DNA of 64,000 nucleotides from Phlebopus portentosus (Eukaryota > Basidiomycota > Agaricomycetes > Boletales > Boletinellaceae): assembly GCA_037892935.1 (NCBI GenBank), contig JAYXKI010000009.1, positions 744,001-808,000 of the forward strand. The letters are read 5' to 3'. Under the pieces are notes generated by a model. It ran no database searches. It saw only the letters and a list, made by a program, of their open reading frames with translations, and was not told the origin of the DNA. Each line of letters begins with the position of its first letter. The stretch's first letter is position 1. Positions 11,749 to 23,406 of this stretch are shown in pieces. Made by a program: the position numbers and the translations under genes.

Positions 11749-13236
11749 TTACGCGGATGTTAGCACCTCAGGCGCAATCCGCTGCTCGACGTTCTTCAGC
11801 TTGTCTGTCCAAGCCTTTAACCTATCTGCCAATGCACCGATCTGTTCGCGGTCTAGTACCCGCGGTTGTACCCAGGTGATATGCGCTGTTTGGTCGATCT
11901 CGTCGAGTGAGCCGCGGACGAGTCCAAGACTACACCACACGCGCGAGAGTTAGATAACGAGCAAAAGTCGGGGACAAGAAACGCAAACGCACCTAAGAGC
12001 CTTCATCACCAGATGCTCTACATCACCTACATCAAGTCGCGTCTCCTCAGCTATAGTCTGGAAGCTGATGATGCGACTATCCCTATTCCTTCTGGACACC
12101 GAATCGATGAGCGCCATCAAGCAGATCTTTTGTCGTAAAAAGGGGTAATTTTGTTGTAAGATCGGCTCATTGGGGAAAAGTGGCGCAAGAGCTTCGAATT
12201 TCCCAATGTCTCCAGCGTTGAATGTGAAGAGGAGTTTCTTAATCCACTCATGAGGCGTTCCATCCAATGAGGATAAGATGGGGTGCATTAACTGCGCAAG
12301 AACAAACAAAAAGAGATGAGATTCAAGGGGATGAAATCGGATAGATGAATGAAATGTGAAAATGTACCAATTCTCCGAAATTGTAGATATTATCTGCTAA
12401 TAACGCAGCCACACTAAGGTTATGCGCACGCAACATCCTCTCCTCTTCCGAGAGGTCCTTAGCAAGGTCAATGCAAGCAAGGTAGAGAAGGGAGTTCTTG
12501 TAGTAAGGGCCATAATCCGCCTTCGCCTATTTACATGTTTAGAAGCGTACCAGGAGCTGCGATAGACGTAGTACACACCTTGTAGTAGTCTGCAGCTACG
12601 CTGTAATAAGCCGCATTTACTGCCGGGTCAACACCGTCCAGGTTGTCCAGAATCTTCCACGCTGAGTCCATATCTGTGCGCGTTCCATCCAAATCACCGT
12701 AGAGGAGTTTTGCATGTGCCAAGGATGAAAGAAGGAGCACATGAGCCTCGGGTGATCTTTCGGTGTTGATTCGAGAAAGGAGGGCGGTGAGGAAACTGAG
12801 GACGGTGATGGGATCTGCGTGCAACGAGCATAGTTAACATGGCTGAACAGAATGGAGATCATATCGCACCCACTGTCTATTTCTTTCGAAACAATGACAC
12901 CCATTTCGACCAGTCTCAGCTGGTTCAACCTCTCCTCGAAATCTCTTACGAACTTCTCGAAGACATCGACACGATACGGTCTTGACAACTCATGGCGGAA
13001 GAACTCAAACAGCTTCAAAGTTAGCTGATGCCAAAGTCTGATAAAGCCAAAGCGCATTAAATGGTGCGATTGCCTGGCATCGACCGGTCATGTACGCACT
13101 TTCGATGATACAAAGTCTGCAAAGACTCGAATAACGGATGAAGTTCTTGTGGCGCCGTCGATAAAACGGTCGTTAAGTATTCATCTACGTTTATTTTGTC
13201 TGGTTTGTCGACAGCCATCGCTGTTGACGAAGACAT
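11749..13236 (-). CDS. RPN9: 26S proteasome regulatory subunit RPN9 (PSMD13)
   Basis: Starts at 13236 (MSSSTAMAVDKPDKINVDEY) and ends at 11749. Exon 1 (13100-13236) joins exon 2 (from 13037) in frame across a short intron, and further exons cover 12532-12814, the region near 12370-12526, 11990-12292 and 11749-11930. Diagnostic stretches are LWHQLTLKLFEFF, AHAKLLYGDLDGTRTDMDSA and NAAYYSVAADYYK in the helical repeats, then the PCI domain (FNAGDIGKFEALAPLFP, LRQKICLMALIDSVSRRN, RIISFQTIAEETRLDVGDVE, HLVMKALR) and the C-terminal ITWVQPRVLDREQI. RPN9 is a PCI subunit of the proteasome lid that stabilises the 26S particle. Length and domain order are normal and I see no defect. Confidence 0.93.
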
Positions 13237-15452
13237 TTTGATGCGCTAGGAGGTATACTGCTGAGTGAAGTGTAGGTGCGAGAAACGCGTAAGTGCAGAT
13301 GCACACGCGCTGATCATTGACGATGCTGACGCGTCGTTCTGTTTGTCTCTGTTTGCTTCCCTACCATCCCATCCTTCACTCCAACGTCCACCAGGTCACA
13401 GTCGTCCACTGACGTGTAGCCGCTACAATAAACCAGTATTTAACCGGAGGGAAGGCCAATAAACATCCAAGCAGACTCTATGGAAAACTTCAGTCGCAAC
13501 GACATTCAGCATGTATACTGTCTCAGTCAACAACTTGATCTGATCTTGTCCATCGCGCTGTGATATGGTGCCACGTCCTTCTGCTCAGCAAGATAGCATG
13601 AGTAGTCAGCCTAGTCAAAGAAGTCGCAAGCAGCGAAGACGTGTAATTCCAACGATTATATGCGTCTAAGGTGTGTAATGAGCTACGGTGCGCGTTTTTT
13701 CGCCTTGTTCTTGCGCGTGTTGTGTTTCAGTAGTCAAAATTTGCTGAACAATGATTTCCCTGCGCACCCTTGAAATGCTCTTAGGCGAGTTTTCCCAGTG
13801 CAATATCCAGCAGCTATGCTTAGCAATCTCAAATTGCTTCCTCAAGACCAAAGAGGAAAAAAAGGAAGGATGAATTGAGAAGCAATGATTTTCCAACAGG
13901 TTCCAGATGTTCAACAGAAGAACTCGCAACTCCTTCAGTTAATATTTTGCTGGCTTCCATATTCCGGAATGCGATAATGGGGGTTGGATGCTGTGCTCAA
14001 TGCTAGACAACAGCAGTCGACCCCTTGATGTCTCAGATGACTTGTCTGACTTACGAACTTAATCGATGGCGGGTCACAATTTCTGATCGCTGGAATTTTC
14101 GAGCTTGGCTGTCTGACTCTGCTCGCAGTGCACGAGAATTCACGATGCTCAGCAAGGTTATTGCAAATAGGAACTGCCCTATTATCATGATCCCGGAGAT
14201 CGAGTTCCGGTTCCCGCACGACTGCGTCTAACGAATGCGGCGTCGTAGACCGTTGGCAAGATCGAGCCGTGGGCAGCATCCCTATGCGATCGTCGTTTCG
14301 TTTCTGCGGCGGCCATCGCTCGAGATGAATCAATGTCACCGGCGCTGTTGCAAATAAGCCGGTCGAAGCTGGCACATTTAATTCGTCATCTCATCGGCTA
14401 GCTGCTGAGGCAACGGACAATGTCTTCTTTTCATTTCCTCACCAAGGCTATGATGGTCTAATGGTGATAAGCTCGCATAGCACTTCTTAGTCGAGAATCA
14501 ATCAAGACCTTCAACGTTCATCCGCCGGGAATAAGTGCTCCGCCTAAGAATTTCCAAATTTAGAAACACCGCTGCGCCCATATGCACTCGTAGCAACATC
14601 GCGGTCTAATGCACGTATAACGTCCTCGGTATGACAAGACAACCTTGTCTGCTAAGCGGGAAGATAAGTATGCTCTGCTCGCTCGGCATCGCTGTGCCCC
14701 ATTCTGCTCGAAAGGCCTGTCCGTTTGGGTACGTTGATTAGCCCTGGAGACTTTGTACTTTTCAACGCGATGCTCGGACTGATGAACGGAACATCGGCTG
14801 AGAGCCACCTAGCACTGATGATGGCGTATAATCGAAGCCCCCAAGCACATTGGTACCTACTGGTTTTCAACTGAAGGAACCTGCCATGTATGGGCAAGTT
14901 AATATACCCAGGCCCAAATCTTGTCCTTCTTCGTATTTCCCTTGTTTTTAGTTTCTCTCTGCATAGAATCTTTGTCCGCGTGTACAGAGCACACTTTCTT
15001 CAAGACAGCCGGGCAATGTTCCCCTCTGCACGAGGCTATCGACTGAACATTTCCGTTCGGCGACATTGCAAAGAAGCGACGAACTCGTAGCTTGCTGGGA
15101 AACAAACACGTTGAGGGGATCGAGCACGTGGTACACGTGGTATCTTATCGGATTTCCGGGATGGAACCTTCCTTCACCCAAAGCAGGAAGGTGCGGAGGA
15201 ATCCCACGGCTATATGTGGTACGGTCCGGATAATTTTTTTGACCCATCCAAAACAGGGCGAATGTTTGTGCTGTATTCGTACCGTGGCTTGTGCAAGATA
15301 GCCTTCAAATATGACATGGATTCGCCAAAGATCAACGTATCCTCCGCTCCTTCTTCCCTCCATCTCTCTCCTTCAGCCACACATCTCGCTCTTCAAGGCG
15401 GGTCTCCTTAGCGCGCGAGACCTCCCCACCCTTTTGCGGGTAGACGACCGAA
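13237..15452. other. 2.2 kb intergenic region upstream of receptor 1
   Basis: This is the most likely place for a pheromone precursor gene beside the receptors. I read both strands for cysteine followed by three residues and a stop. The only near hit is on the minus strand at 14398-14412 (C-L-S-S-stop), but a stop codon lies just upstream in that frame and no ATG intervenes. Open frames such as 13935-14375 (-) have no recognisable domain. No tRNA-like T-loop was found. Confidence 0.45.
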
Positions 15453-16915
15453 ATGGCAACAGAATCTTCTTACCCACTCTACCCAATCCTCTTCTTCATC
15501 TCCTTCGTTCTCGTTTTGATCCCGCTGCCTTGGCATCTGCAGGCGTGGAACGTTGGAACATGCTCGTTCATGCTCTGGACCGCCGTGGCTTCGCTTAGTT
15601 GGTTCGTCAACTCGATAGTTTGGAAGGACAATGCTATCAACTGGGCGCCAGTTTGGTGCGATATTAGTGAGCGCACTTTAGTTCTTAAAATACTCTGATC
15701 GAATGCTAAATCCACAACTAAAATAGCCTCGCGCATCATCATCGCGACCTCCGTCGCCATTCCTGCGTCGTCGTTGACTATCACTCGGCGCCTTTACAAG
15801 ATCTCCCGAGTTCAGACTGTCATGTCCAGTCAGAAAGAGGTGAGTTAAAATTGTATCGTTCCGAGCCACGGTAGTGATAAGACGCCATCGATAGAGACGG
15901 AAGGAGCTTGCGATAGATCTGAGCATTTGCGTTGGTCTACCCGTATTTGTCATGATTTTATGTACGTCGTGCATCGATTGTACTACGTTCCTCGGAAGCT
16001 AACGATAGTTCAGACTATTTCGTGCAAGGGCACCGGTTCAACATTCTGGAGCAGATTGGATGTTTCCCCGTCACCGTCAACACACCGCCCGCTTATGCGT
16101 TTGTGTGGATGTGGCCGTTACTCTTGGGAACGATCTCAATGGTTTACTGCATCTTCACCATTACAGCTTTCTTGAAGCGCCGGAGGGAGATGAGCCAGTT
16201 CCTCAATAGCAGCTCTCAGATCACGTTCTCCCGTTACTTTCGTCTCATGGTTCTAGCAATGATGGATACTTCGTTTACGATCCCGCTCGCGTCCTTGGTG
16301 ATCTGGCTAAACACCACGCAGTCGGAGATTTCCCCCTGGAAGGGTCTTGCCGACGTTCACTGGGGTTTCAGCCGTGTTGAGCAGATCCCTGCAGTGTTGT
16401 GGAGGATGGAAAGGTGGAACGTCGTCTCGCTTCACTTGGACCGAAGTCTGATCATCTTTTGCGCTGTCGAGTTCTTCGTCTTCTTCGGGTTCGCAGAGGA
16501 GAACCGCAAGAACTATGCAAGGGTCTACTGGACTATCATGAAGCGATTCGGCTACTACCCGAAACCAAAGGGATCAACGTTCTCGAATTCATCAGCTTTA
16601 CGAACACCAAACCTCCCAGTCATGTCCAACCAAGGCGGACTCAAGGTGCTCGTCAACACCGACGCGAAGGTCGAGAAGCGAGAATCGTTCATGTCGTCTA
16701 TCGGAGACCTGTCGTCATCAATATCCGTTAGCACGACGTACGACGAACGCAAAGACGGTAAACCGCATATCGAGACGGTCACGGACAGCCTCCCATCGTC
16801 GCCTGATGATATTGAACTTCCGAATCTACATAACGTACCCACGACGACCAACGCCTCGACACAACCACCGAGTCGACCTGCGCGCTGTGCCTCTCTAGGA
16901 GACGACGTTGTATAA
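15453..16915 (+). CDS. STE3: STE3-type pheromone receptor 1
   Basis: Four exons join without conflict: 15453-15666, 15727-15839, 15895-15961 and 16014-16915, giving 431 residues. The order of features is that of fungal class D (STE3) GPCRs: a short N-terminus, TM1 (PILFFISFVLVLIPLPWHLQ), TM2 ending WCDI, TM3 (IIIATSVAIPASSLTITRRL), TM4 (SICVGLPVFVMILCYFVQGH), the family signature GHRFNILEQIGCFP, TM5 (WMWPLLLGTISMVYCIFTIT), the third loop RYFRLMVLAMMD leading to TM6, TM7 and a Ser-rich cytoplasmic tail. It should bind a farnesylated peptide pheromone at the plasma membrane and signal through a G protein and MAP-kinase cascade. Whether it is a mating-type receptor or a non-mating paralogue cannot be told from one haplotype. 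Confidence 0.92.
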
Positions 16916-17706
16916 CCACATCAAATCGTCATCATGTCATCTCTTTCCTTGTCTTTCTTTTATTTTTCAGTTTTATTTCTTTCGGCTGTTTCCCTTATAC
17001 ATACCCTGCGTACCGTCTCAGGAAGGAACTTAAGAACCCAGATGTTTATTGTGTCATTATCATGTGCTTGACTCTTCTATCCGTGGCCCCTCCCTTTGAC
17101 TGTATTACCAGCTGCTATTTTTTCTTGTCAAATATCTGAAAGTTACTTACCACATTCCTTTTCGTAATCGCCCATGTCGCGACCATTGTTTTGAAACCCT
17201 CCTTTATGTAGCACATCCTTCCCCAGGCCTCCCCATGTTGTTGTCTTCTGTCCTACTTGTTTTCAAATTGGAAATTGAAATAGATTGGGAGTTAGTCCCA
17301 TCATTGGACTATTCAGTTGCGTGGCTGAGCAAATTGTGATCTGCGATCATCATCATCATCATCATCATCTTGGTAGTTCTGATTGACGGCCCGAAAGATG
17401 CTGGGGCCGCTAGAAACAACAAACAACTTGGGCCTCGGCACGCAAAGCCACCATTCTCTTCTTGTGTATGCTGCATTTGTTGGACCAGTGCTTGATTTGT
17501 GCTTCAAAAGTTCCATTTCAAGCGTGTAAATTACGGCCTTTAATTATCTAAAATAGGCAACTGCCATGTTCAAGCCACAGAATCCAGTCGCTTTCGTCCA
17601 CCTCCATCACACTCGTTCCTTTGCCCCTCCCTAAGCTGAAATCAAGGAAGCGCCAAAGCATCACTCAACAATAACGGCTGAGAAATTTGTAGCTTCAACG
17701 GTCAAC
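16916..17706. other. Spacer between the two receptor genes
   Basis: About 790 bases of T/C-rich and AT-rich sequence with one (ATC)8 microsatellite (17346-17369). A frame at 17051-17065 reads C-V-I-I-M but continues without a stop, so it is not a CaaX box. I found no pheromone precursor on either strand. Confidence 0.5.
17346..17369. repeat. (ATC)8 trinucleotide microsatellite
   Basis: Eight perfect ATC units lie between the two receptor genes. On the minus strand it reads as an aspartate run inside a spurious frame. It could be length-polymorphic between strains. Confidence 0.9.
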
Positions 17707-19344
17707 ATGTTTAGCATATTCTATTCAACAATATCATTCCTTTCATCCGCACTCGTTTTGTTTCTCCTTCCGTGGTTTATTCGTTTCCGAAGCATTCCAG
17801 GGTTATTCACGATCGGTTGGCTTTTTGTCGTCAACTTCTTATATGGGTTGAATGCTGCTGTATTCACCGGGGAAAGCTCCTCGGGTTTCCTGCATATTGC
17901 GATGTCGGTGAGCGAGCTTCTTCGAATCTGAGAAGGTGTGGAAAATCGATTGACAACCCTATTATTTTGTCAGCCACGAAACTCCTAATGGGTATGCAGA
18001 TCGTCGTACCGACAGCCATGTTATGCTACACGTTCTCCATACATGACTGGATGGTCAGGCCAAAGGAACGCGACTTGAGTGTGAAGTTGCGCGAGTATAG
18101 AAGCTACTTTCATGCTATCCTCTGTTCCCTCGCGCCTATCGTATACATGTCTCTTCGTAAGTATAGTCAATTTGTCTCAACCTATTCAGGATATGGACTC
18201 ACGAATTATCGATGCAAGACATTGCCGCGCAAGGTCATCGTTTCGATTTAGTCAAGAATGTCGGGTGCATTCCATCGTCGTCGAGCACCGCGTTGAGTTG
18301 GGTCCTTATCTGGCAGATTCTTATAGTTCCCTTCACTGTCCTCGTCATCTATGGTTGTAAGCACGCTGAATCTCCTGTGAAAACTCCGATTTTGATTTCG
18401 CGGCCAATGCCCATTTAGTCTTTGCCTTCAAGTACTCATGGACGCATCATCGTAAATACTACGCTGAGCACATGACGACCTGGGAGTTGATCGATTCCGA
18501 TTTGCTGTTCACGAAAGCCCCGTTTGGAATCATTCGGATCGTCCGCCTATCCGGAATGATAGTCGTTGTCATGCTCTGCACGATCTGTACGCCGTATTAC
18601 ACGCTTTCTGTGCTCTATCAAGCAGATCATATCAGTATCGCACAGAAGCCGGACTTCTATCGTGTTGAGATTTTCGACTCCCTAAGCAACGCATCTTCCA
18701 GTGTAACCACAATGCGACTGTTCCTCTGGTCAGGACCGCTTTACAGCGTGCTGCTATTTGCAGCGAGCATTGACAAGTCGGTGATCGAATCGTATCCCTT
18801 CGTCTTTAAGAAATACGTTCTTCGCCGGCCTGTCGGTGCCAATCCCGACCCGAGTCCAGGGATTGACCTCTCAAGTCTTACGCCGGTTCCTGTCCGGAAG
18901 CACGTTCACCGGCGGGTGATACGTAAGTCGCGTCAATATGATCCTCCTCTGTCTATTCTGGATTTCGATATTCCACTTCCTCCACGGCCCCATCCTGGAT
19001 ATCGTGCGAATGCAATGCTTCCTCCTGTACCAACTTCCGCTCCGACGCCTCAACAGGGACCTCGGAAGCCAGAAGTTGCATATGTCAAGGATGTGCGGGG
19101 CAGTTGTCAGCGGAGCCTTGCTCCGAAGAGGGGAAGTCGGGAGTACAAGGAAGCCATATGCCAATATGTCGAAGCAAATGTGAAGTTTCCTATGTATATC
19201 ATTCCAGAGTCTCCACCGCTGGCCGTGAACATCGAGCCATCAGCTCGAACCTGGGATGAACCGCATACCATACGCGACAAGGAACAACAGGAACAAGATT
19301 GCAGAACACCTTACCCAAACGATCGTCTCTTTCGAGATCCATAA
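17707..19344 (+). CDS. STE3-type pheromone receptor 2, divergent, frame problem at first junction
   Basis: Proposed exons are 17707-17907, 17974-18156, 18219-18356 and 18419-19344. TM1 (FYSTISFLSSALVLFLLPWF), TM2 (GLFTIGWLFVVNFLYGLNA), TM3 (TKLLMGMQIVVPTAMLCYTF), TM4, the family signature QGHRFDLVKNVGCIP, TM5 (LIWQILIVPFTVLVIYG), TM6 (IIRIVRLSGMIVVVMLCTIC) and TM7 are all readable, and the tail is long and proline-rich. Exon 1 ends in phase 0 at the GTGAGC donor, but exon 2 needs phase 1 to read TKLLMG, so two bases are in excess compared with the same junction in receptor 1. Using the AG at 17998-17999 restores the frame but deletes eight residues of TM3. It may be a non-mating paralogue, a decaying copy, or use the alternative acceptor. 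Confidence 0.8.
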
Positions 19345-19600
19345 TAACCTAATCATCGCATTTTCTATAATATTCAGTGACCATGTCAGTTCCACTCCCC
19401 ACCACGATCATTCCATATTTCTTACCTGTAGCCAACACGTTCATTATAGTACTTCGTTGCTTGTATCGTCAGAAGTTTTTTGTCGTTCGTTCAGTACAGT
19501 CCCAATAATTTCCGACCTTCAGAAGCCTTTCTGGGGAAGCGAGACGAGACGCACGTATTTGCAGGTCATGGATAGTTTCAATCGTAGAGAAGTGCCCAAG

Positions 19601-20523
19601 TCAGCCTAACAAATCATCCAAGAATTCTTCCATCCTCTCCTTCTCGCTTTTCTGTATGGGCTCTTCTGAAAGTAGTGGTGGTGCCTCTAATACTCGCAGT
19701 GCTACACAATGTTCACACATGAATGGAGCATCGGAACGAGAGTGGAGCTTACATTTCTCTTTCTTACGGTTCGCCACATGAGCTGTCGGCCCACCGCGAG
19801 TCTGCCTATTCTTCTGTCTCTCCACGTTAGCCTTGAACCGGTCCTTCAATTCTGTACGAAGTGATCAGACAGAGGTTACATCGTGTGGTCAAAAGTGATT
19901 TACCGCGATTAGCATCAGCAATTTCCTTCTCCCGTCGCATTTCCTCGAGTTCCTCATTCCACTCGACCGACTGGATCTTTCCCTTTCGATTATGCGCAGT
20001 TGAAGATGACCTTGGGACAAGGTGAGCAAGTGATTGATCAACGTCGGAATCATCTTCAGCTTCTTTGTTAATCGAGAGTACGCTTGATGGAGGCACAGAA
20101 TCTTCAAGGCGTTGCCGTGCTAAGAACGCTGATAGGTCGACTTCAGGTCCTATTTCCTCTTCTCCTTCAATTTTATACATATAAATCAGTCATCTTAGCT
20201 GATTGGCTGAACTTGACACATGTTCACTCACCTTCTGAATCCAAAACGGGTTCAGGCTCAGCATACCTATCCGCATTACTCTCTAATCGCCTCTTCCCGT
20301 ATCTTCTCTCCAATTTCTTGAGTTCTTCTGAGTCTGGTTCAAGTTCGATCACCTCTTCGTCCTCAAGCACAAGCCTCTTGTGAAATTCTGCGGGTCGCCC
20401 ACCGCCACGTCCTCGTCCACGCGCACGAAGATATTTCCCAAGACCGCCACGAGACTTGCCTCGACCACGTCCTCGAGAAGGAACTGATTCTCCATGCGAT
20501 ATATTTGATTGCTCTGAAGACAT
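19601..20523 (-). CDS. RGG-rich conserved fungal protein of unknown function
   Basis: The ATG at 20523 gives MSSEQSNISHGESV followed by a stretch rich in Arg-Gly repeats (SRGRGRGKSRGG, RARGRGRGGGR), typical of RNA-binding or arginine-methylated tails. Next come a charged segment (LERRYGKRRLESNADRY), the motif GPEVDLSAFLARQRLED, and after two introns a basic helix and a small Cys-containing part (CKLHSRSDAPFMCEHC) before the acidic end MEEFLDDLLG. The Cys-X9-His spacing could bind a metal, but this is only inferred. The gene converges on receptor 2 and diverges from DML1 across only 128 bases, so the two probably share a promoter. I do not recognise the family by name. Confidence 0.6.
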
Positions 20524-20651
20524 CTTTACTTCAGAACAAGGAAGACCAATGGGGTAAACAGGTAATCTTGTGGAAACTCCGCAACTTGAAGTTGTAGGAA
20601 CTTCCGAAAACAGATTGACCGTGACGTCGATCACTCAACTTGATCTTATCC
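20524..20651. promoter_or_regulatory. Compact bidirectional promoter
   Basis: Only 128 bases separate the start codon of the RGG-rich gene (-) from the DML1 start codon (+). No clear TATA box is visible. The divergent arrangement implies shared control, but no specific operator site can be named. Confidence 0.45.
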
Positions 20652-22770
20652 ATGAAGGAGATAATTTACATCCAGGCAGGAATCGTCTCGAATCACATAG
20701 GAACGCACTTTTGGAACTCTCAGGAAGACTATTTTACATACGACAATGACTCGGAGCCCCTAGTCAATCACGACATCTCGTTCCGAGAAGGAGTCTCCGA
20801 CCAAGCAAGTTCCTTCGCTACGTTCACTGTACGCAGAACCCTTATGAACTTGCTGTTTCGTAGAACGAACCTACGTACTGCCCTAGAGTCTTAATTTTCG
20901 ACCATAAATGTAAGGAATGTTCTACTTCTGGCTTGCCAGGAAATTTACGAGGCACAAGCGAACTTCGGTCCACTAAGTAAATACAACGAACTTTACCCTG
21001 AAGTGCGAGACACAGAGCAACCCTTTCAGAAAGGTCTCTGGTAAGTGAATCGCATGTGTAGTTGCTATAGAAGGGCAATATTAATGGTGAAAACGAAATT
21101 GCAGGAATGGCGCTATTTCCGAGCACCGACAAGAAGCTATACCTAAAAGCGAATATCAGAAACGATTAGATGACGGAGAAGATAGCGCGCAAGATTATCT
21201 CGAAAATAACAAGTCGTCAAATATGAGATTTTGGTCCGACTTCAATCGCGTCTACTACATTCCTAGATCTATACAGCAAGTACCAGATCTGCCGGAATGG
21301 GAGGCAAACAGAGGTGACTGGAACCATGGCAAAAGCGTCTTTGAAAGATACAACATGGTTAGTCCTTAAATATCAATATGCGTTGTGTTGACCGTCTGCC
21401 TCAGGATGCTTCGCTAGATGAAGGTTCCTTACGCAAATTTGTGGAAGAGAGTAACCTCTCTCAAGGATTCCAGGTGTCCTTTGACAGCAACTCTTTTGGC
21501 GGCTTCACCGTCAGACTTCTAGAGAGCATCAGAGACGACTTCCCTAAAATTCCGATTCTCGCTTTTCCCGTCCTGTCTGGAGTGGACCCTTTGAGAGTCG
21601 ATTTCGAAGATGTTCGTGATTTTCTTAACGATGCGGTATTTTGATTTATTAATGCTTACCACAGGTCCCAATACGAAAAGCATCACTACAAGACGCCGCT
21701 TGTCTATGCTCCTTAGACGAGCTCGAAACTCAAAGCATCCCAGTCCAATCTCCGCTATTCTGGAGATTTGGAAAATGGTCGGAACTACTAAATCTTGATG
21801 TGTGTTTACATATTCTATACCTTCGTATTTCTGAACCACCTGGCATGAGAACTGACAAAGATCTGTAGAACTCTAATATATATCAATCCTCTGCTCTTCT
21901 ATCAGCACTCATCGAGAGTGCAACCTTGCCGCTACGGTACGTTGCCTCAGATCCTTGAAATATCTAAGCAATCTGAGGTTCCTTAACGGTGACCTGCAGG
22001 ATAAAAGGCAGAAATGAGGAACTCTCCGACTTCTGCACACAACTAAACTGGGCGCAAAATACTCGCATCTCACGGCTCTCTGGTGTCATCCCGTATCAAG
22101 AGGAAGACCAGCTAGACAATGTAACGTATGACTTCTCTGCATTATTAGAGCAGGATCCGAAGGTACGTTCATTGTTTGCATGACGTAAGGAAGCTTTGTC
22201 TGATGGACCCGCCTGGATGAAAAGAAGAATGGCCGATGCCTAGCACAGAGAATCGTCTCTAGAGGATTGAACATCAATCAAGCCCGGAAAGTTGATGCGT
22301 ACTTTGCTTTGCGTACTGGCTTGGATGACCCATATATCAAAAGGTATTTCAGAATCTATCTTGATGACGTTGTCGAGCATCTGACATGAGATGCATGTAG
22401 CAATCATTCCGCAGCCTACCCTCTCCCATCATCCTTCCCAAGCATCTTCCGTCCAGGCGTGATCGGTTCCTCGAACCCTCTCACTCAAAGGCTTGGATCC
22501 ACTTCAAGCGGAAGTGAGAGAAACATCTCCTTGCTCTCTGTGCTTCGAACAACGACTTCAACGGCCAATACGCTCCGGAGCTATGCAGCACTCTCACAGG
22601 CCTGCGTCGTACGGAGATACAGTGGACTGGACACAGCGGGTTTGGACGCGGACGAGCTGCGCGATATGGTTGAGAAACTTACAGCCATGGCGGAAAGTTA
22701 TGCTGATGAAGGCGAGGAGAGCGAGGAACCTGAAGAACAGGACATTTATGAGGAAGAGCTCGCTGAATGA
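20652..22770 (+). CDS. DML1: Misato/DML1 family, tubulin-related mitochondrial segregation protein
   Basis: The start at 20652 gives MKEIIYIQAGIVSNHIGTHF, the N-terminal misato signature. Exons 20652-20804, 20864-20909, 20959-21040 and from 21105 join in frame (YCPRVLIFDHKSNFGPL, then SKYNELYPE), followed by WSDFNRVYYIPRSIQQVPDL and the tubulin-like segment SQGFQVSFDSNSFGGFTVRL. Later exons run to the acidic C-terminus (EEQDIYEEELAE, stop 22770). DML1/misato proteins act in mitochondrial DNA partitioning and morphology in yeast and animals. Intron 20805-20863 begins GCAAGT, a GC-AG intron; splicing there restores the conserved NEPTYCPRVL segment. Exons between 21640 and 22450 are not fully resolved. 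Confidence 0.87.
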
Positions 22771-23406
22771 AACAGATTTGACTGTGGAGGTCAGATAAAC
22801 TGAGTGTATGCGTATATTTGATTAGTAGGAGGGAAATGTCCCATGACACATGTGACAATTACCTTCCACGATGTAGGAGAAATAAAAGGGGATGTTGGAT
22901 GTGATGAACGCTTAGATCAGTTGCCTTTCCAAGATCTGGGCGGATGGCGTGGAGCACGAGAAGTCCGACTTAGATGAGCCATTCCGGCTGAAGAAAGGAT
23001 CATCGTAAAAATTCTGGACAATGAGCAAGTGATCAAAACGACAAAGCAAGAGCTCAAGAAAGTAACGAGTGACAGGAAACTACATGACTGGCGACAATAC
23101 AAATGCCATACAAGAGAGATAGTACAAATGCAAGGTTAGGATGGTAAAGAGGGATAGCATATTATAAAAATACGAAAAAGAAATCTGAAAAGCAACGATG
23201 AAGTACAGAGAATGCGACATACAACAAGAAGAGGCTGAATAAACAAACAAAGGAGCTGTAGTTCAATCTGTGGTAGTCCAGAGATCAAATTCATGAATCC
23301 ACAGATAGACGGCAGTACATTTTGAAAGGCGTGAGTCAATGAGATGGAGTCAGTGAAGTGAAAAGAGTGAGAAGATGAGAATGAGTCATAGTCGCAAAGG
23401 GTGAGT
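22771..23406. other. Convergent intergenic region
   Basis: About 640 bases between the stops of DML1 (+) and the membrane-protein gene (-). It is purine-rich and AT-rich on the plus strand and probably holds the two 3' UTRs. No domain-bearing frame or CaaX peptide was seen. Confidence 0.5.

Noticed and set aside
14398..14412. Minus-strand C-L-S-S-stop upstream of receptor 1
   Set aside because: A TGA stop lies close upstream in the same frame and there is no ATG, and the third position (Ser) is atypical for CaaX.
14440..14520. Sequence with a faint tRNA-like look (paired GCTATG and CATAGC)
   Set aside because: It has no T-loop consensus, no acceptor-stem pairing and no anticodon arm in the right place.
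20910..20958. Possible frameshift in DML1 after the DHK motif
   Set aside because: A 49-base GT-AG intron (20910-20958) removes the problem and gives DHKSNFGPLSKYNELY, as expected for the family.
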